NCBI RefSeq assembly: GCF_963678635.1
Contig: NC_087069.1
Coordinates: forward strand, 54,666,928-54,730,927
Source: Symsagittifera roscoffensis
Lineage: Eukaryota > Xenacoelomorpha > Acoela > Convolutidae
DNA: 64,000 bases
Direction of reading: 5' to 3'
A model generated the notes under the pieces. That model worked only from the letters and a program-made list of their open reading frames with translations. It ran no database searches and had not been told where the DNA came from. Shown here one piece after another: positions 11,429-22,418 of this stretch (the first letter of the stretch is position 1; each line of letters opens with the position of its first letter). Both the position numbers and the translations under genes were made by a program.

Positions 11429-14400
11429 ATACCCGATCGAAACAAATAAGGTCATTAAAAGCTTTGGTGAGAATAGATCATCAAATCATAAACATGACTT
11501 TTGATACGGGCAGTCCTGTATCATTTTTGAACTGGGCTACTGCAAAGCAAATTCTGGAGTCTTCAAAAAATACGAGGTTCATTCCACGGGAAAATCTCAA
11601 CTTGACTACAAAATTTGTAGACTATAACAAACAGCCGATCAATATTTTGGGTGCAATCACCACGACCATCCGTTCAGCAGGGTGGGAGGTGGTGGGAGCA
11701 TCGTTCTTAATCACAGAACGACGCACGCGATGTATTTTGAGGCTGGATTTACAGAGCAAAGTCGGGATACACACAACACAGAAGTTGGCACCGAAAGAAA
11801 AGACGAGGTTTGACGTGTTACTGTGCGAACAGTTAGAAGGTTGGAAAAACAAATTCTATAGTAAATTTAAAAATCTTTTTGTTCGTCAAGGGTGTTCAAA
11901 AAATCACGTTGTCAGCACAAAGTTCAAATACCCACTTTGTCTATTACAAGAAAAAGGGAGACGCATCCCAATACACATACAAGGGAAAGTGTATGAGGAA
12001 ATGGAAAAACTGTTAAAAGAGGGGCATATAAAACGTCTAGACAAATGTACTAGTGATTGTTTTATAGCACCTATTGTAATAACAGTAAAAAAAAGATGAC
12101 TCCATAAAATTGGCTTTAGATGCCAAACCCATAAAAAGACAGTTGTTCAAAAATAAATACCAAATGCCGAATGTGGATGAATTATTGGATGGGGTCAGCC
12201 AAATAATCACAGCAAATGAAAGCGGTACACTGTATTTCTCAGTATTAGATTTGAAGTATGCCTACAGTCAACTTAAACTGACTGCAGAGACATCTAAACA
12301 ATGCATTTTTAACATCATAGGTGGGCAAGCTACTGGAACAAACAGATTTTTGACCGGATTTTACGGTCTGGCAGATATGCCAGCTGAGTTTCAAAAAGCT
12401 ATGGACAGAACATTGAACCATGCGGAAAATACATTCTGTTTTCTTGACGACATACTCATTGTGTCTAAAGGAAGTGAACAAGAACATGAAAAATTGATCA
12501 TGAATGTGCTGGAAAAGCTAGAAAAAGAAAATTTGGCGCTAAAACTGTCGAAATGTGAATTCTTTCAACAGGAGGTGAATTGTTTGGGACATAAGTTATC
12601 GTTGGAAGGTATTTCTCCAAAGATAACAAAAACGGAAGCGATTTTGAAGCTTAGTCCGCCAACTTCACTGAAAAAACTCAGATCATTTCTGGGAGCATAA
12701 ATCATCCGGCCAAATTCATTCCAAACGCAGCTACTTTAACTGAAAAGTTGAGACCTCAGCTGCGAGAAGAAAATGAAAAAAACTCAAAAGTGTGAAAATT
12801 CAAGAAAAAAAATTCGAATGGAAAGAAGAACATTCGGAGATATTCGAATCGATAAAAGCAGCGGTTGCGAATATAACAAAAATTCATTATTACGACCCTA
12901 AGTTACTTGTTAGGGTAAAATGTGACGCCAGCCATAGTGGACTGGGGGCATCGTTGGAACAACAAAACTGGGAGGGGGAGTGGATACCGATTGCATTCGC
13001 TTCCAGATATTTAAACACACAAGAAAAAAAATACTCCACAAATCAACTAGAACTGCTAGCAGTAGTATGGTCTGTTGACCGATTTAAACATTATTTGTTA
13101 GCAAAAGAATTCGTGATAGCCACAGATCATAAAGCACTGGTTTCTGCCTTGGATGAACATAAGTCAAACAAAACCTACCAATCTAGGTTGACTAGATGAG
13201 TAGACAGATTACTACCCTATCAATTTAAGGTTATTCATTTACCAGGGAGAGATATGGGTATAGTAGATTACCTATCTAGAAACCCGAAAGGTGAACCATG
13301 GCCGGAGTCAGTATTGGATGAAAAATTTGTAGTCACATCGATTGAAAGTTTTCATAAAGCTCTCGACTGTTTAAACAGTCGACTGAGTGATCACGATAGG
13401 CTCGACCGGAACGAAAACGTATCAAATCAGAACACGTCATCTACCCGTTGCTATGGCAACCAAAACAGTCCAAAACGGACAAAGCACGACCGGAACGAAA
13501 GAAATGAAGATTCACGTTCGTTTCAACGAGAAAAGTTTGAAAACACAAAAATCAGTTTATCTCAAAATCGTCAGCAATTACAGTCGGTCGAATCAGTTAA
13601 AGAAATCGGAAAGTTATCAAATCACGAATCAGAAAATATGCATTCAGGCGAAACAGCTAAAAGAGGAAAAGAAAAAAAAATGGTCAGAATTCAGGATCGG
13701 AATAACACAGACACACTAAAGGAGGAAATAACAGAAACGACGTTCCAAAGAACCAGAATGATACAAAGGACCCCAAACAAATCAGAATCAGAGAATTCGG
13801 ACTTTGAACAAATACCAAAAGCGAATTGGAACACGCTGAACAGACAAATCAGAACAGACACGGGAAATAGTGGTCAGTCAACATCAACTGCTACAACAGC
13901 CCAACCTATGTTAGTTTCCTTTTGGGAACTAATAGGATCGGAAAAGAATGAGAAACCCCGACCAATGATGGAATTAGAAGCCAATTCGGTGATGCAAAGC
14001 CCGAAACCATCGAAACAAACACAATCAGGAGACGAAACTGAAATTGGACAAATCGTTGAGGTGGATTTAATGATGGACAGCATTGATGAACCGGACTACA
14101 GTTCAGGAACTGAGACTTGTATGGTCACATCGCAACAGAAGACGAGAAGTGGACATAAGTCGCGGAAAAGCAATTACCAACTGTCGGAGCAGTTAAAGGA
14201 AACAAATGGCCCACTGTCACTCGAAAAATTATTCGACAAAAGTCTACTGGCGGAACTAGTATCAGAGGATACTTGGATGGATCGGCTCAGGCGAGTGGTG
14301 GAACGGAACGATAGACACGGATTCGAGCTAATGGGTCCATACACCAATCCTCTGTGGCACCAGATGTCGGTAGTTGATGACTGCCTACTGGTGGACAATC

Positions 14401-15782
14401 GTTTAGCCGTACCTGAAAAGCTGAGACAAGCGGTGCTTCGGCGACTTCATCAAGGTTATCCTGGCCAAAAAGCGATGTTGGAGTCTTCCAATTACTTATG
14501 GTGGCCACACATGCACAAAGACATAGTCAATATGGCCGAAGAGTGTAGAAGTTGCACTCGTTATGGTAAGAATGCTAAATACATAATCCCAAAAAATTCG
14601 GCCAAACCACTTCCACAGTTGACACAGCCTGGTCAAGAGTTACAATTAGACTATGCGGGTCCACTTGAAGAGCATAAGGGAAAGAAGATATATTTGTTAG
14701 TTGCTATTGATAGATACTCAAAATTTCCGTCAGTCAAAGTTACGAAATCTACGGGGGGAAAATCAACAATAAAATTTCTACGTATCTACACTGACACACA
14801 TGGAATACCAGAATCGATTAAAACGGATTAGTTTTCAGGGTTTAAAGGAAAATCAATGAAAAAATTTTGCACTGAAAATAATATTCTTCAAAAATTCTGT
14901 CCAGTCGGTGATCATCGAGGATGTGGAGTAGTCGAACGAACGATACAAACCATTAAACAAAGATTGGGAGTAATGCTACTCGAAGAAAAAGTACAATCTA
15001 TTAAATTGTGCTTGAGCACAATAATTAGGGACCTAAGATGGAATAAACAGAAAACAATAAAGTTGTCCCCGTTTGAAGCGCACTTTGGTCGATTACCTAA
15101 AACTGAGTTTAAAATTGTAAGGGATAAATTTCTGAAGGAATCTGATCGCTTAGATAAAGAACATTTGGAGAGATCGGCGTTAACAGCATCGCAGTTGAAG
15201 AAATGCATCGATCAATCCAGGGAAAATGTAAAAATTATCCGAAAAGGACAGAATAGCCGGGACGTCAGCCCACTGTTTCTACGCAACACTGCGGCGGCCA
15301 AAGAAAGAGCTAGGGCGAAAGAACTAAAGCAGCTACTAGAGGCCAATGCGAGATGGAATGTCACCAGACGGGATATCTCAGATAGCGAACTACGACGAAT
15401 TGTAGATGAAACGAGCACGATAAATCCCGAACTGAGAAAGGAACTCCTATACTCATGGCAAAAAGGATTTATCGAAGACAAGCAGACTACAGCGGATGAT
15501 AGCTGGTCAGGAAGCTTCCTCCGAAAACATGAGCAAAGAACGAGTGGGAAGGCCCTAACAATACCGCTGAAAGACAAAATAGTGGCAGAGACACCGTCAA
15601 CAATCAAAACTGCTGCTGGTGCAGTATATCGAAAGAGCAACATAGCGAGATCAAAACTGCATACACAGCCCAAAGCTCAGAGCTCTGAGAAGAAGAGGAG
15701 CCCAACGGGGGAAGAGCTTAGGAGAAAACAACAGAAGACAGCATCACATCATGAAGACGTAGACAGTGAGTCGGCTGAATAA
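11416..15782 (+). pseudogene. Pol: protease-RT-RNaseH-integrase, broken
   Basis: Domains in order: retropepsin with DTGSPVSFLN (about 11500); RT with DLKYAYSQL, FLTGFYGLADMPAEFQ and catalytic FLDD (about 12440); RNase H with VKCDASHSGLG and ATDHKAL (about 12920-13140) and DYLSRNP (13265); a long Asn/Ser/Thr-rich spacer; integrase H/C zinc region with CRSCTRYG (about 14550), catalytic Asp in LDYAGPL (about 14650), second Asp in KTD just before a TAG (14829-14831), and Glu in VVERTIQ (about 14930). Lesions: an extra A in the run at 12086-12093, a lost base near 12697, another near 12790, TGA at 13197, TAG at 14829. Reading resumes in the expected domain after each. Non-functional. Confidence 0.88.
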
Positions 15783-16459
15783 CATGATGCGAAAGACCAG
15801 GGGCCAACCGATCAGGAGATAGAAGACAATCGACTAATGGACAAGTTTCAAAACTCGCCAAACGTAGTTACGTCAAAAGAACCAAAGACGGACGGGGGCC
15901 TAAATCTAGGAGGAAAAAAGGTTAAGCCAAATAGGGCAGGACCACTGGTCCAAAGTGCAAGATCCGGAAAAACCAAGACGCAAGAGCCACGTACAACAAA
16001 AACTGTGAAACAGCAAAAGAATCTAAGAAGCGGGATACGAGTAATGAAGCTGTATACATAGAGTCGTCTGCACCGCAAGAAGCTCCAGTGAGTAAAAGGA
16101 TCACACGGCAAACTAGTGAAAAGGAAATTCTGGACACATTCCAGAATAACAATATGACAACAAAAGAATGGGAAGAAATCACAAACCAGGTTTTGACCCG
16201 AGGGGTACAAAACGAAGCAGAAAAACTATTGACTCAACCAGCGGAATCAGTTGTCAATGGCCCGGAAGTATTTGCGGACGAGTCGGACAAAGAAGAGGAT
16301 ACAACGACAGTCATACGAAGCAGTCGACAAACAAAGAACCAGGGTCCAAAGAGATACGGCAGCCCGGTATCACACTCAGTAAAGTTGATTAGTTGTGACG
16401 ACGATGTAACAGAGCTAAATTTGGCAGCACTTGAGGCCTACAAAGTTGAACATCAATAA
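15783..16459 (+). pseudogene. Pol C-terminal tail or extra ORF, decayed
   Basis: Two short charged ORFs (15837-16061 and 16088-16459) continue in different frames after the integrase. The second ends with a Ser/Arg/Lys-rich stretch (SSRQTKNQGPKRYG) and SHSVKLISCDDD, the type of tail often found at the Pol C-terminus of K02A2.6-like gypsy elements. Stops between them suggest frameshift decay rather than separate genes. Confidence 0.5.
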
Positions 16460-16706
16460 CAAAGAAACAACATTGGAGAACAACACGTTTGACTTACTAG
16501 AGAGACATTTGTTCAAAAGGAAATTCGGAGCTACATCGTTGGATGAGTCGGGATCGTGGAACGCTGCAAAAAACAAAGCGGAAGTGATGAATAAAACAAG
16601 CAAGGAAAACTAAGCTAAAATGAAAACAATTTAGTAAACTGAGATTTATATACTATTTATAAAATTTTATAAGGTTTTATATAAAATTTTGTTGTCCTCA
16701 GGGGAA

Positions 16707-16951
16707 TGTGGTACCGTGTAGTACTGTTGCACAGTAACCTTGGATAAAGTGTTATTAACATTCTGTTATGTATTGTTAGTATTATTCAAGGCCATCCATG
16801 CAGGCCAAACGTAACAGTCATTTGGACGGTTGCGATCGTAGAAGACACATGAACGTGATCTCTAACAAACTAAGCAATTCAACAAGACAGAATTAAATGG
16901 TGTCAATTATTTTCTTTTGCTCTTACCTACTCGTAGCATAGCAATATCACA
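16707..16951 (+). repeat. 3' LTR of the 7-kb element
   Basis: 245 bp. It differs from the 5' LTR by about six substitutions and a 1-bp deletion. A short purine run (aggggaa) just upstream is the likely polypurine tract. Confidence 0.9.
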
Positions 16952-17057
16952 GCTGCAAATAGATTTTAACTTAAAATGAAAAAACTAAACAAAATATTTT
17001 TACGAGGAAAAGCGCTTCTAATGACACTATTTTGTCTGAAAGTGCTAATTTAGGAAT

Positions 17058-17248
17058 GCGAAGTATATTGGAAATAATTAGGATTAAAACTTGATAACAA
17101 GTAAAGATTCTCTTTTCACTTTGATTTTTGAGAAACTAGCTACGAAGACATATTGGAGCTGCGAAGTAAATTAGAAATAATTAGGATTAAACATTGATAA
17201 CGAGTAAATATTCTCTTTTCACATTGATTTTTTGAGAAACTAGCTACG
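17058..17248. repeat. Tandem duplication, about 103-bp unit
   Basis: Units starting 'gcgaagta(t/a)att(g/a)gaaa' at 17058 and 17161 both run through 'aataattaggatta', 'tctcttttcac' and end 'gagaaactagctacg'. About 90% identical by eye. Confidence 0.75.
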
Positions 17249-18239
17249 TGTTGAATAATTGCTAAGATAAGGCATTACGTGCCTAGCTCTGATATGTTTA
17301 ATTATTATGAATCAAAGGTAAGGTCTGATATCCATCAAAAAATCATAGTGAATGGTTGCAAGAGCGCTTTTTTTTATAGAAAAGGATAATTCGATTGATT
17401 TTTTTTTTTCGATAAAGTTACGAAAACGTTTCTGATATACTTTCAAAACAAAAAACGTTGACAGTACACAAACTGTTCATATACAGATTGTTGAAACTTT
17501 ACTGAGATCGCTATCAAATCTTCATTCAGAAGTTTTTCCTAATGAGCTGTTCTCTTTCAGTAATTCTCTTAGAAAAACTAACTGAAAAAAAAAGATTTTT
17601 AAACTAAAAAAAAATTATCCAGTTGGAAAAACACTCTCTAACTTATCGGGGAACAAAACTCCTCAACAATCTTCAAAAAAATAGGATTTTGCCAGTTGAT
17701 TTTCAGTCATTGCGTCCAAAACAAGTGCTTTCCTTTCACCAAAAAATTAATTTTTTGAACATTGTAGGAAAAAAATCAATTTTTGGTTAATTTTTTTCGA
17801 AACTACAACTTAGTTGCATGATTTTTTTTCACTCTCCTAATTATCAAAATCCAGGGTTAACTTGTACCAGGCCGTGGTTCAGAGCTGCAAATTGGGGCAC
17901 AAATTATGACGTTCCAACTCTTCGTAGTTATCAAGAAATCGCGTTTTTTTTTTATAATTTTAGTTTTTTCGATAAAAACACAGAAAAAAAGCGATAATTT
18001 TTTTTGAAAATATGAATAATATACTCAAGTTGCGTACAAAGTTTTTTTCCTAAATTAGGAAAAGTTAATTTAGATTTTTTTCCTCTTCTATTGATAATTT
18101 ATTTATTGTTTACAAACCAGACATGGATAGATTCTCATTAGAAACGCTTGTCTGTTATCTATGCTCTCCAATTTGTGTATGTTTTTAAATTGATTGATGT
18201 TACAAATTCATTTTTGGAGAAATAAAATAAAAAAAATTT

Positions 18240-18265
18240 TTCTTTCTTTCTTTCTTTCTTTCTTT
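18240..18265. repeat. (TTTC)n microsatellite
   Basis: About six TTTC units preceded by an A/T-rich run. Confidence 0.8.
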
Positions 18266-19239
18266 GTTTTTTTTGTGTCTATCGTCTACGTAGGCAGTGC
18301 TGCATATTCGTCTTTTGTAAACCGCGCAGTGTAACCGCTCAAAAAATGAAAAAGTAACTTGTTTTTGAATCAAGGTCTATTTTCGCACCTTGATTTTGGG
18401 CTGAGCTCTGTCCGTCTATGCAACCATTCTAGTCAAAACTTCTTCCGCACACCTGAGGTTGGAATGTCTTTTTAAAATCAGAGACTTTTAACATCGGAGA
18501 CTATTTGTTGCGCTAAAAACGTAAATTTATCACCAGGTTAGTAAATAGTAAGTCGATTTTAAAAAAGATGAACGTTTTTTTTTGTTAATATCTCTCAAAT
18601 AATTTTACATCGAACTCATCGTTTTGTTCATATGACGCAAGAGCAGCATGGTTAAACATAAGTTATCAAAAAGTACACACCAAAAAAAGATGAGTGAAAA
18701 CTTATAACACAGTTTGATACATCTAGCTTCATTTAGTTTTGTTTTTGATGACAAAGATAAAACTGATTTATCAGCTAATTTGAGCTCACACCAAAAACAC
18801 AGCGTAAAACCATATTTAGTCTGCTGCAAGAATGAAACTCACGTTTTAGTAAACATTAAAAACATTGCTAGTTTGGATTTAGTGCAAGGCATGCTAAACC
18901 TCTTTATTGGAAAAATTAACCGTTTCTAGAAAAAATGTAGTTGTATTTTTCTAATCAAATAACTAAATGTTATTTACCTGGGATGATAGGCTGCATAAGC
19001 TGCATAAAATTTTTTTGAATAATAATGAATAGTTATTCAAAATTAGTTTTTAACTACAGGAGAAATTGAGTAATGAGCTACGTGAACCTTGATCTCGTAC
19101 ACAAAACTCTGCCAATTTTCTTTTCATTCCAATCTTTTTCTTCAAAATTCATTATTGAAATCCATTTTTATTGACCAAATTTTTCATCTTAGGAAATATT
19201 TTTATTTACAACTGGCAAATCAATTAGTTTATTTATATC

Positions 19240-19427
19240 ATGGGAAATTCTGGATCGGTGGATTGGAGCGACGATAACACTTTGTCTGGTCAGAAGAAAC
19301 GGAGAGGGGGAAGAGACAACAAATACAGAGACAGCAGGGGGTCATTTGGGGGAGAGGCTTTCAGTCTGCTGAAACAATACAAGGAAGAATTGGACGAGGA
19401 AACGCGTTCTCCTGACTTCGACGCCAA
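19240..19427 (+). CDS. TTLL-like gene, exon 1 (N-terminus)
   Basis: First recognised exon of a tubulin-tyrosine-ligase-like gene. The ATG at 19240 gives MGNSGSVDW followed by a hydrophilic, charged 60-residue segment (…EAFSLLKQYKEELDEE…). MGNSGS fits the MGxxxS pattern for N-myristoylation. A consensus donor (gccaa|gtaaga) ends the exon in phase 2. Exon 2 begins with the one base needed to complete the Lys codon, which links the two exons. The segment itself lacks a TTLL motif; assignment rests on the phase match with exon 2. A further 5' noncoding exon is possible. Confidence 0.7.
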
Positions 19428-19716
19428 GTAAGAATTAAAACAGAAGATTTCTGAGGAGTACTGATTTTTTTTATACAATCAATTTGAACCAATCAGGTTG
19501 AAGCAATAAACTACAAATACAAATATATAAATCTTTCGACTAAACTCATTAGTGATATACTTCATCTTCTGTGCAAAAAAGAACAGGTATACAAAAAATA
19601 AAAGCCTGTCCGTCGTCAAAAATCTTTAATACTCTGTGGTTGAAATTAAAAACTAATCTAGACTAAAAATCGAAGATTCGAATTTCACACGCCACTGATC
19701 CCTGTTGTTCCGCTAG

Positions 19717-19837
19717 GCTCCAGCGGGTGGGCAGTCGACCGCTGGTGTGTGTGGACACTACGAGTGCCAGGACCAACTCGGCTGTCGTCAAGTCCTGTCT
19801 GGACCAGCTTGGTTGGCACGAGATACACCGCAGTTTC
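19717..19837 (+). CDS. TTLL-like gene, exon 2
   Basis: Bounded by acceptor ccgctag| and donor |gtaagt. Translation in the frame set by exon 1 contains CVDTTSARTNSAVVKSCLDQ followed by LGWHEI. This corresponds to the start of the TTL domain, where TTLL proteins have a short beta strand, an N-rich turn and a helix ending in GW.E. It ends in phase 0, matching exon 3. The following intron is nearly 40 kb because it houses the two giant retroelements; the neighbouring introns are 289, 454 and 585 bp. Confidence 0.75.
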
Positions 19838-20037
19838 GTAAGTACCCACCGAAGAAGAACATCAGCAAATGGAGGCGGGGTGGGGGGGGGCTGCAAAATT
19901 TGAAAGAGGACTATTCGGCGTTGTTCGTGCCGGATAACCTAAAATACATCAGAATTTCATAAGAACTGACGGATAAAGCCCTAAAACTGGAGTCATAAGA
20001 GTTTAGCGCGAACATAACACAAGTTAAGTTATACATG

Positions 20038-20322
20038 CAGGGGCGGATCTAGGATTTTCTCGAGGGGAGGCAGATTTTCAAAAAAATTTCGAAATTTTTG
20101 TCGATCTTTTTTTAAGTCAACCAATTTAATATTTCAAGCTGTCCCATAGCAGTAAACAGTCCCTGTTTCGGCCAAATTTTTTGCGCTGCAGGCAAAATTT
20201 TGAACAAAAAAACAGATCGAAAAAGTCGTTTTTAGGCACTTTTTGAAAAATTTTAACCAAAAAATCGCGTTTTTTCGGCGCGCCATCTTCACCTTAAAAA
20301 AAAGTATATATTTGCGCCCCTG
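20038..20322. mobile_element. hAT-like MITE
   Basis: Begins CAGGGGCGGATCTAGG and ends GCGCCCCTG (inverted CAGGGGCG ends). Flanking 8-bp target duplications are tatacatg (20030-20037) and tatgcatg (20323-20330), 7 of 8 matching. CAGGGGCGG ends with 8-bp duplications are typical of hAT nonautonomous elements. No ORF. Confidence 0.78.
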
Positions 20323-20402
20323 TATGCATGTAGTTAATTGACAAATTGTTGGCAACATCTTTTCGATCAACGAATCTGAACGAAGTTAATTAACCTTCAA
20401 CT

Positions 20403-20812
20403 TGAGTTAGGTCCGAGTTGGTTAACTCATAGAGTAATTTCGGATAGGGTACACCGTCTGCTCGTCACGCTATCTTATTTTCGGCCGGATAGATTCGTGC
20501 AACTTCTTAGTCTAATACCGATCCTAATCTTACTCTTATACTATCTAGTCTCAGGTTGTTTAACTAGTCTCTGCTAGGCTCAATAGATCTAGGGTATACT
20601 GGTTTATTGCGGCTGCTGAAGTGCTCGGGAGAGTCCAACTAATTTCTAAGTTAAATTCAAATCTCTCTGGTGCTGAAATTACAAGTAACTTCAGCACTTA
20701 CAAATAAGTGGGTTGTTAGTTAGATGGATCATGATTGGTTAATATTAAATACTTTACATTGGTAAAATATCTAAATTATCCAATCATAAAATGTAGTTTA
20801 GATCAGGTTCCA
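20403..20812 (-). repeat. 3' LTR, left giant element
   Basis: 410 bp. In sense it contains CCAAT-like words in U3, a near-palindrome (20670-20697 on +), an AATAAA poly(A) signal about 205 bp in, and ends CCTAACTCA. The bases just upstream in sense (gatggg) are a weak polypurine tract. Confidence 0.93.
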
Positions 20813-21082
20813 CCCATCCGGGTTTTACAGAGTTTTTTAGAATAGTTCTTCTGCAATTCGAAGGATGGATGATGGACGTTGGTGTTTGGCGAACATCTTA
20901 TTTCTTCTGTTTCCTTTTTGTTAAAGAAGTTCCAGGAAGCTGGAGTTAGAGACATAAGACGTTGTGTCTTCTAGTGACAACGACTGAGTCTTTGCAACAA
21001 ACTCAAATCTGATTTCAGAATGGTTTGCTATGTCAGGTTTTTCTGTTCTGCGTGGAGAACTTTTTTTGTGTCTGATCTAGTT

Positions 21083-21228
21083 TGGGAATGGCGTGGAGAT
21101 TGTGCGTGGAGGGGATGCCTGGTTACTCGGATCTGTACGTATACTTGAACATCGAGGTGGTCATTGGTCTAGTTCAATGAAGTCCTTTTCTGCGAAGTCA
21201 AGTCGTACTCTAAATCCTTTGAGTTGTG
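21083..21228 (-). other. Ultraconserved 146-bp block, left copy
   Basis: Identical at every base to 58307-58452 of the right copy, although flanking sequence differs by roughly one base in ten to twelve. In sense it carries the end of an open frame (GFRVRLDFAEKDFIELDQ, then TGA) and continues identical past that stop, so the constraint is not only on that peptide. Antisense is also open. Possible roles are an RNA export, packaging or poly(A)-control element, or a terminal coding exon. Confidence 0.55.
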
Positions 21229-22336
21229 ATTGTGAGTGGCATATCGATTGTGGTTGGTCATTCTCTCTCGAGTGTAGTGGGATCTTTAGATGTTCGTCCT
21301 TGGTGTTGTATTCTGATCTATGTATTGCATAATGTAATTTACATTTTATAAAACATTTATTAGTTTAATATTTTTTAATTATGATTTTAGTTAGTTGTTT
21401 TCACAAAAGCTTTTTGTTTTAGTTCGGTTATTTTGAAGAGTTACTCACACTTGAGTAGCTCTTATTAAAAATAGAGGTGTGGTCACAAAGCGTGGATGTA
21501 GCACGGTGGGTTAGGCCGGCTATAGAGCATGCTCAGGACGTCCTTCCTGGTGGGTTAGGCCAGGAGTGGGAGTATGATTTCATGCGGTTTTTATGAGGGG
21601 TCCTGTTATGTGACAACGTTTTATGTTGGGTTTGTTGTGGTCTTTCTTATGTCTTGTTGGTTATGTCCTTTTTCCAAAAAGCAAATTGTTCGTGGTATGG
21701 GTTTGTCTTTCGACTTTTTTGTGTTTTATTATTTCTTTTTTAGACTTTATAATAGTCTTCAAAAGAATAAATTATCCAGTTTTAAACTGGGTTAATCCGG
21801 TTTGGGTACCGTTGGTTTCCTTTTCTTAGTCATGCTGTTATTCTATGATTTGTGGTATTTAGTAAGCTGCGTTGGTTAGTTTTGTTTAGTATATGATTCC
21901 TTTCCAACCGGGTTAAAGGAAGGTTTGAAACATGTTATTATATGTTAGAGTTGTTGAGTGTGAAAACTTGAAACTGAAATTCATTATTTTAAACAATTCT
22001 TCGTGGGCGAGCTGTGCGAGTGTGGATAGAATTTCTGTGCGAATGAATGAAAATATCAAAAGGTTAGTACTGCATTTGCATTTTATTAATTTACTGCATA
22101 GAATTTGGAAATTTACTGCTAGTTATGGGGGAATTTTAAGTTACAAATTTTCATCATAATTAGATTTACTGCTTGTGGGAAAAATTTTAGAAATGAATTT
22201 ACTGCAATGGTATTAAATTTATAAATTTATAAGTGTAAGAGATTAATAGAATTTCTGAAATCTGTTTGATGAAATTTGCGATTTTTATTTGTCTTTTGTG
22301 GTTTTTGTAGGTGATTGTCGGATGAAGGCTAAAAAT

Positions 22337-22415
22337 CTAAAGAAAACATGGATAAAGTATGGTGAGTTTTTTAATATTTTAATTAGTTAGTAATATTCAT
22401 TTAATTCATACTTAC
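22337..22415 (-). other. Candidate 79-nt intron after orf601
   Basis: In sense the orf601 stop TAA is followed at once by CAG|GTAAGT, a perfect 5' splice site. About 79 nt later comes TTTTCTTTAG|, a good 3' splice site. The right copy has the same arrangement (57110-57189). Removal would leave the orf601 protein unchanged. Confidence 0.55.
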
Positions 22416-22418
22416 CTG

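Larger units (their letters stand above)
9924..16951 (+). mobile_element. Decayed Ty3/gypsy LTR retrotransposon (7.0 kb)
   Basis: Direct LTRs (9924-10169 and 16707-16951) start TGTG(A/G)TACC and end TATCACA. The element is flanked by a perfect 5-bp target duplication, GCTGC (9919-9923 and 16952-16956). Order is LTR, PBS, gag, protease, RT, RNase H, integrase, LTR, which is Ty3/gypsy order. I count six substitutions and one indel between the LTRs, so it is older than the giant elements in this window. Pol carries several frameshifts and nonsense changes, so the copy is dead. No envelope gene is seen. Confidence 0.92.
16952..19239. other. Noncoding region upstream of the TTLL gene
   Basis: No ORF with domain-like content. 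It contains the tandem duplication at 17058-17248 and the TTTC run near 18240. The stretch at about 18060-18240, ending 'ggagaaataaaataaaa' before the TTTC run, looks like the 3' end and tail of a LINE copy, but without coding sequence I cannot prove that. The TTLL promoter should lie in the last kilobase; no TATA box stands out. Confidence 0.4.
20813..22418 (-). other. 3' noncoding region, left giant element
   Basis: This is the 1.6 kb between the orf601 stop and the 3' LTR. It holds the candidate 79-nt intron (22337-22415) and the 146-bp block identical to the right copy (21083-21228). A sense open frame without ATG ends in TGA inside the block. No intact ORF with a known domain. Confidence 0.6.

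Noticed and set aside
11400-11430. Canonical -1 slippery heptamer at the gag/pol overlap of the 7-kb element
   Set aside because: The ATTTAAAT run is not in the X XXY YYZ phase relative to the gag frame.
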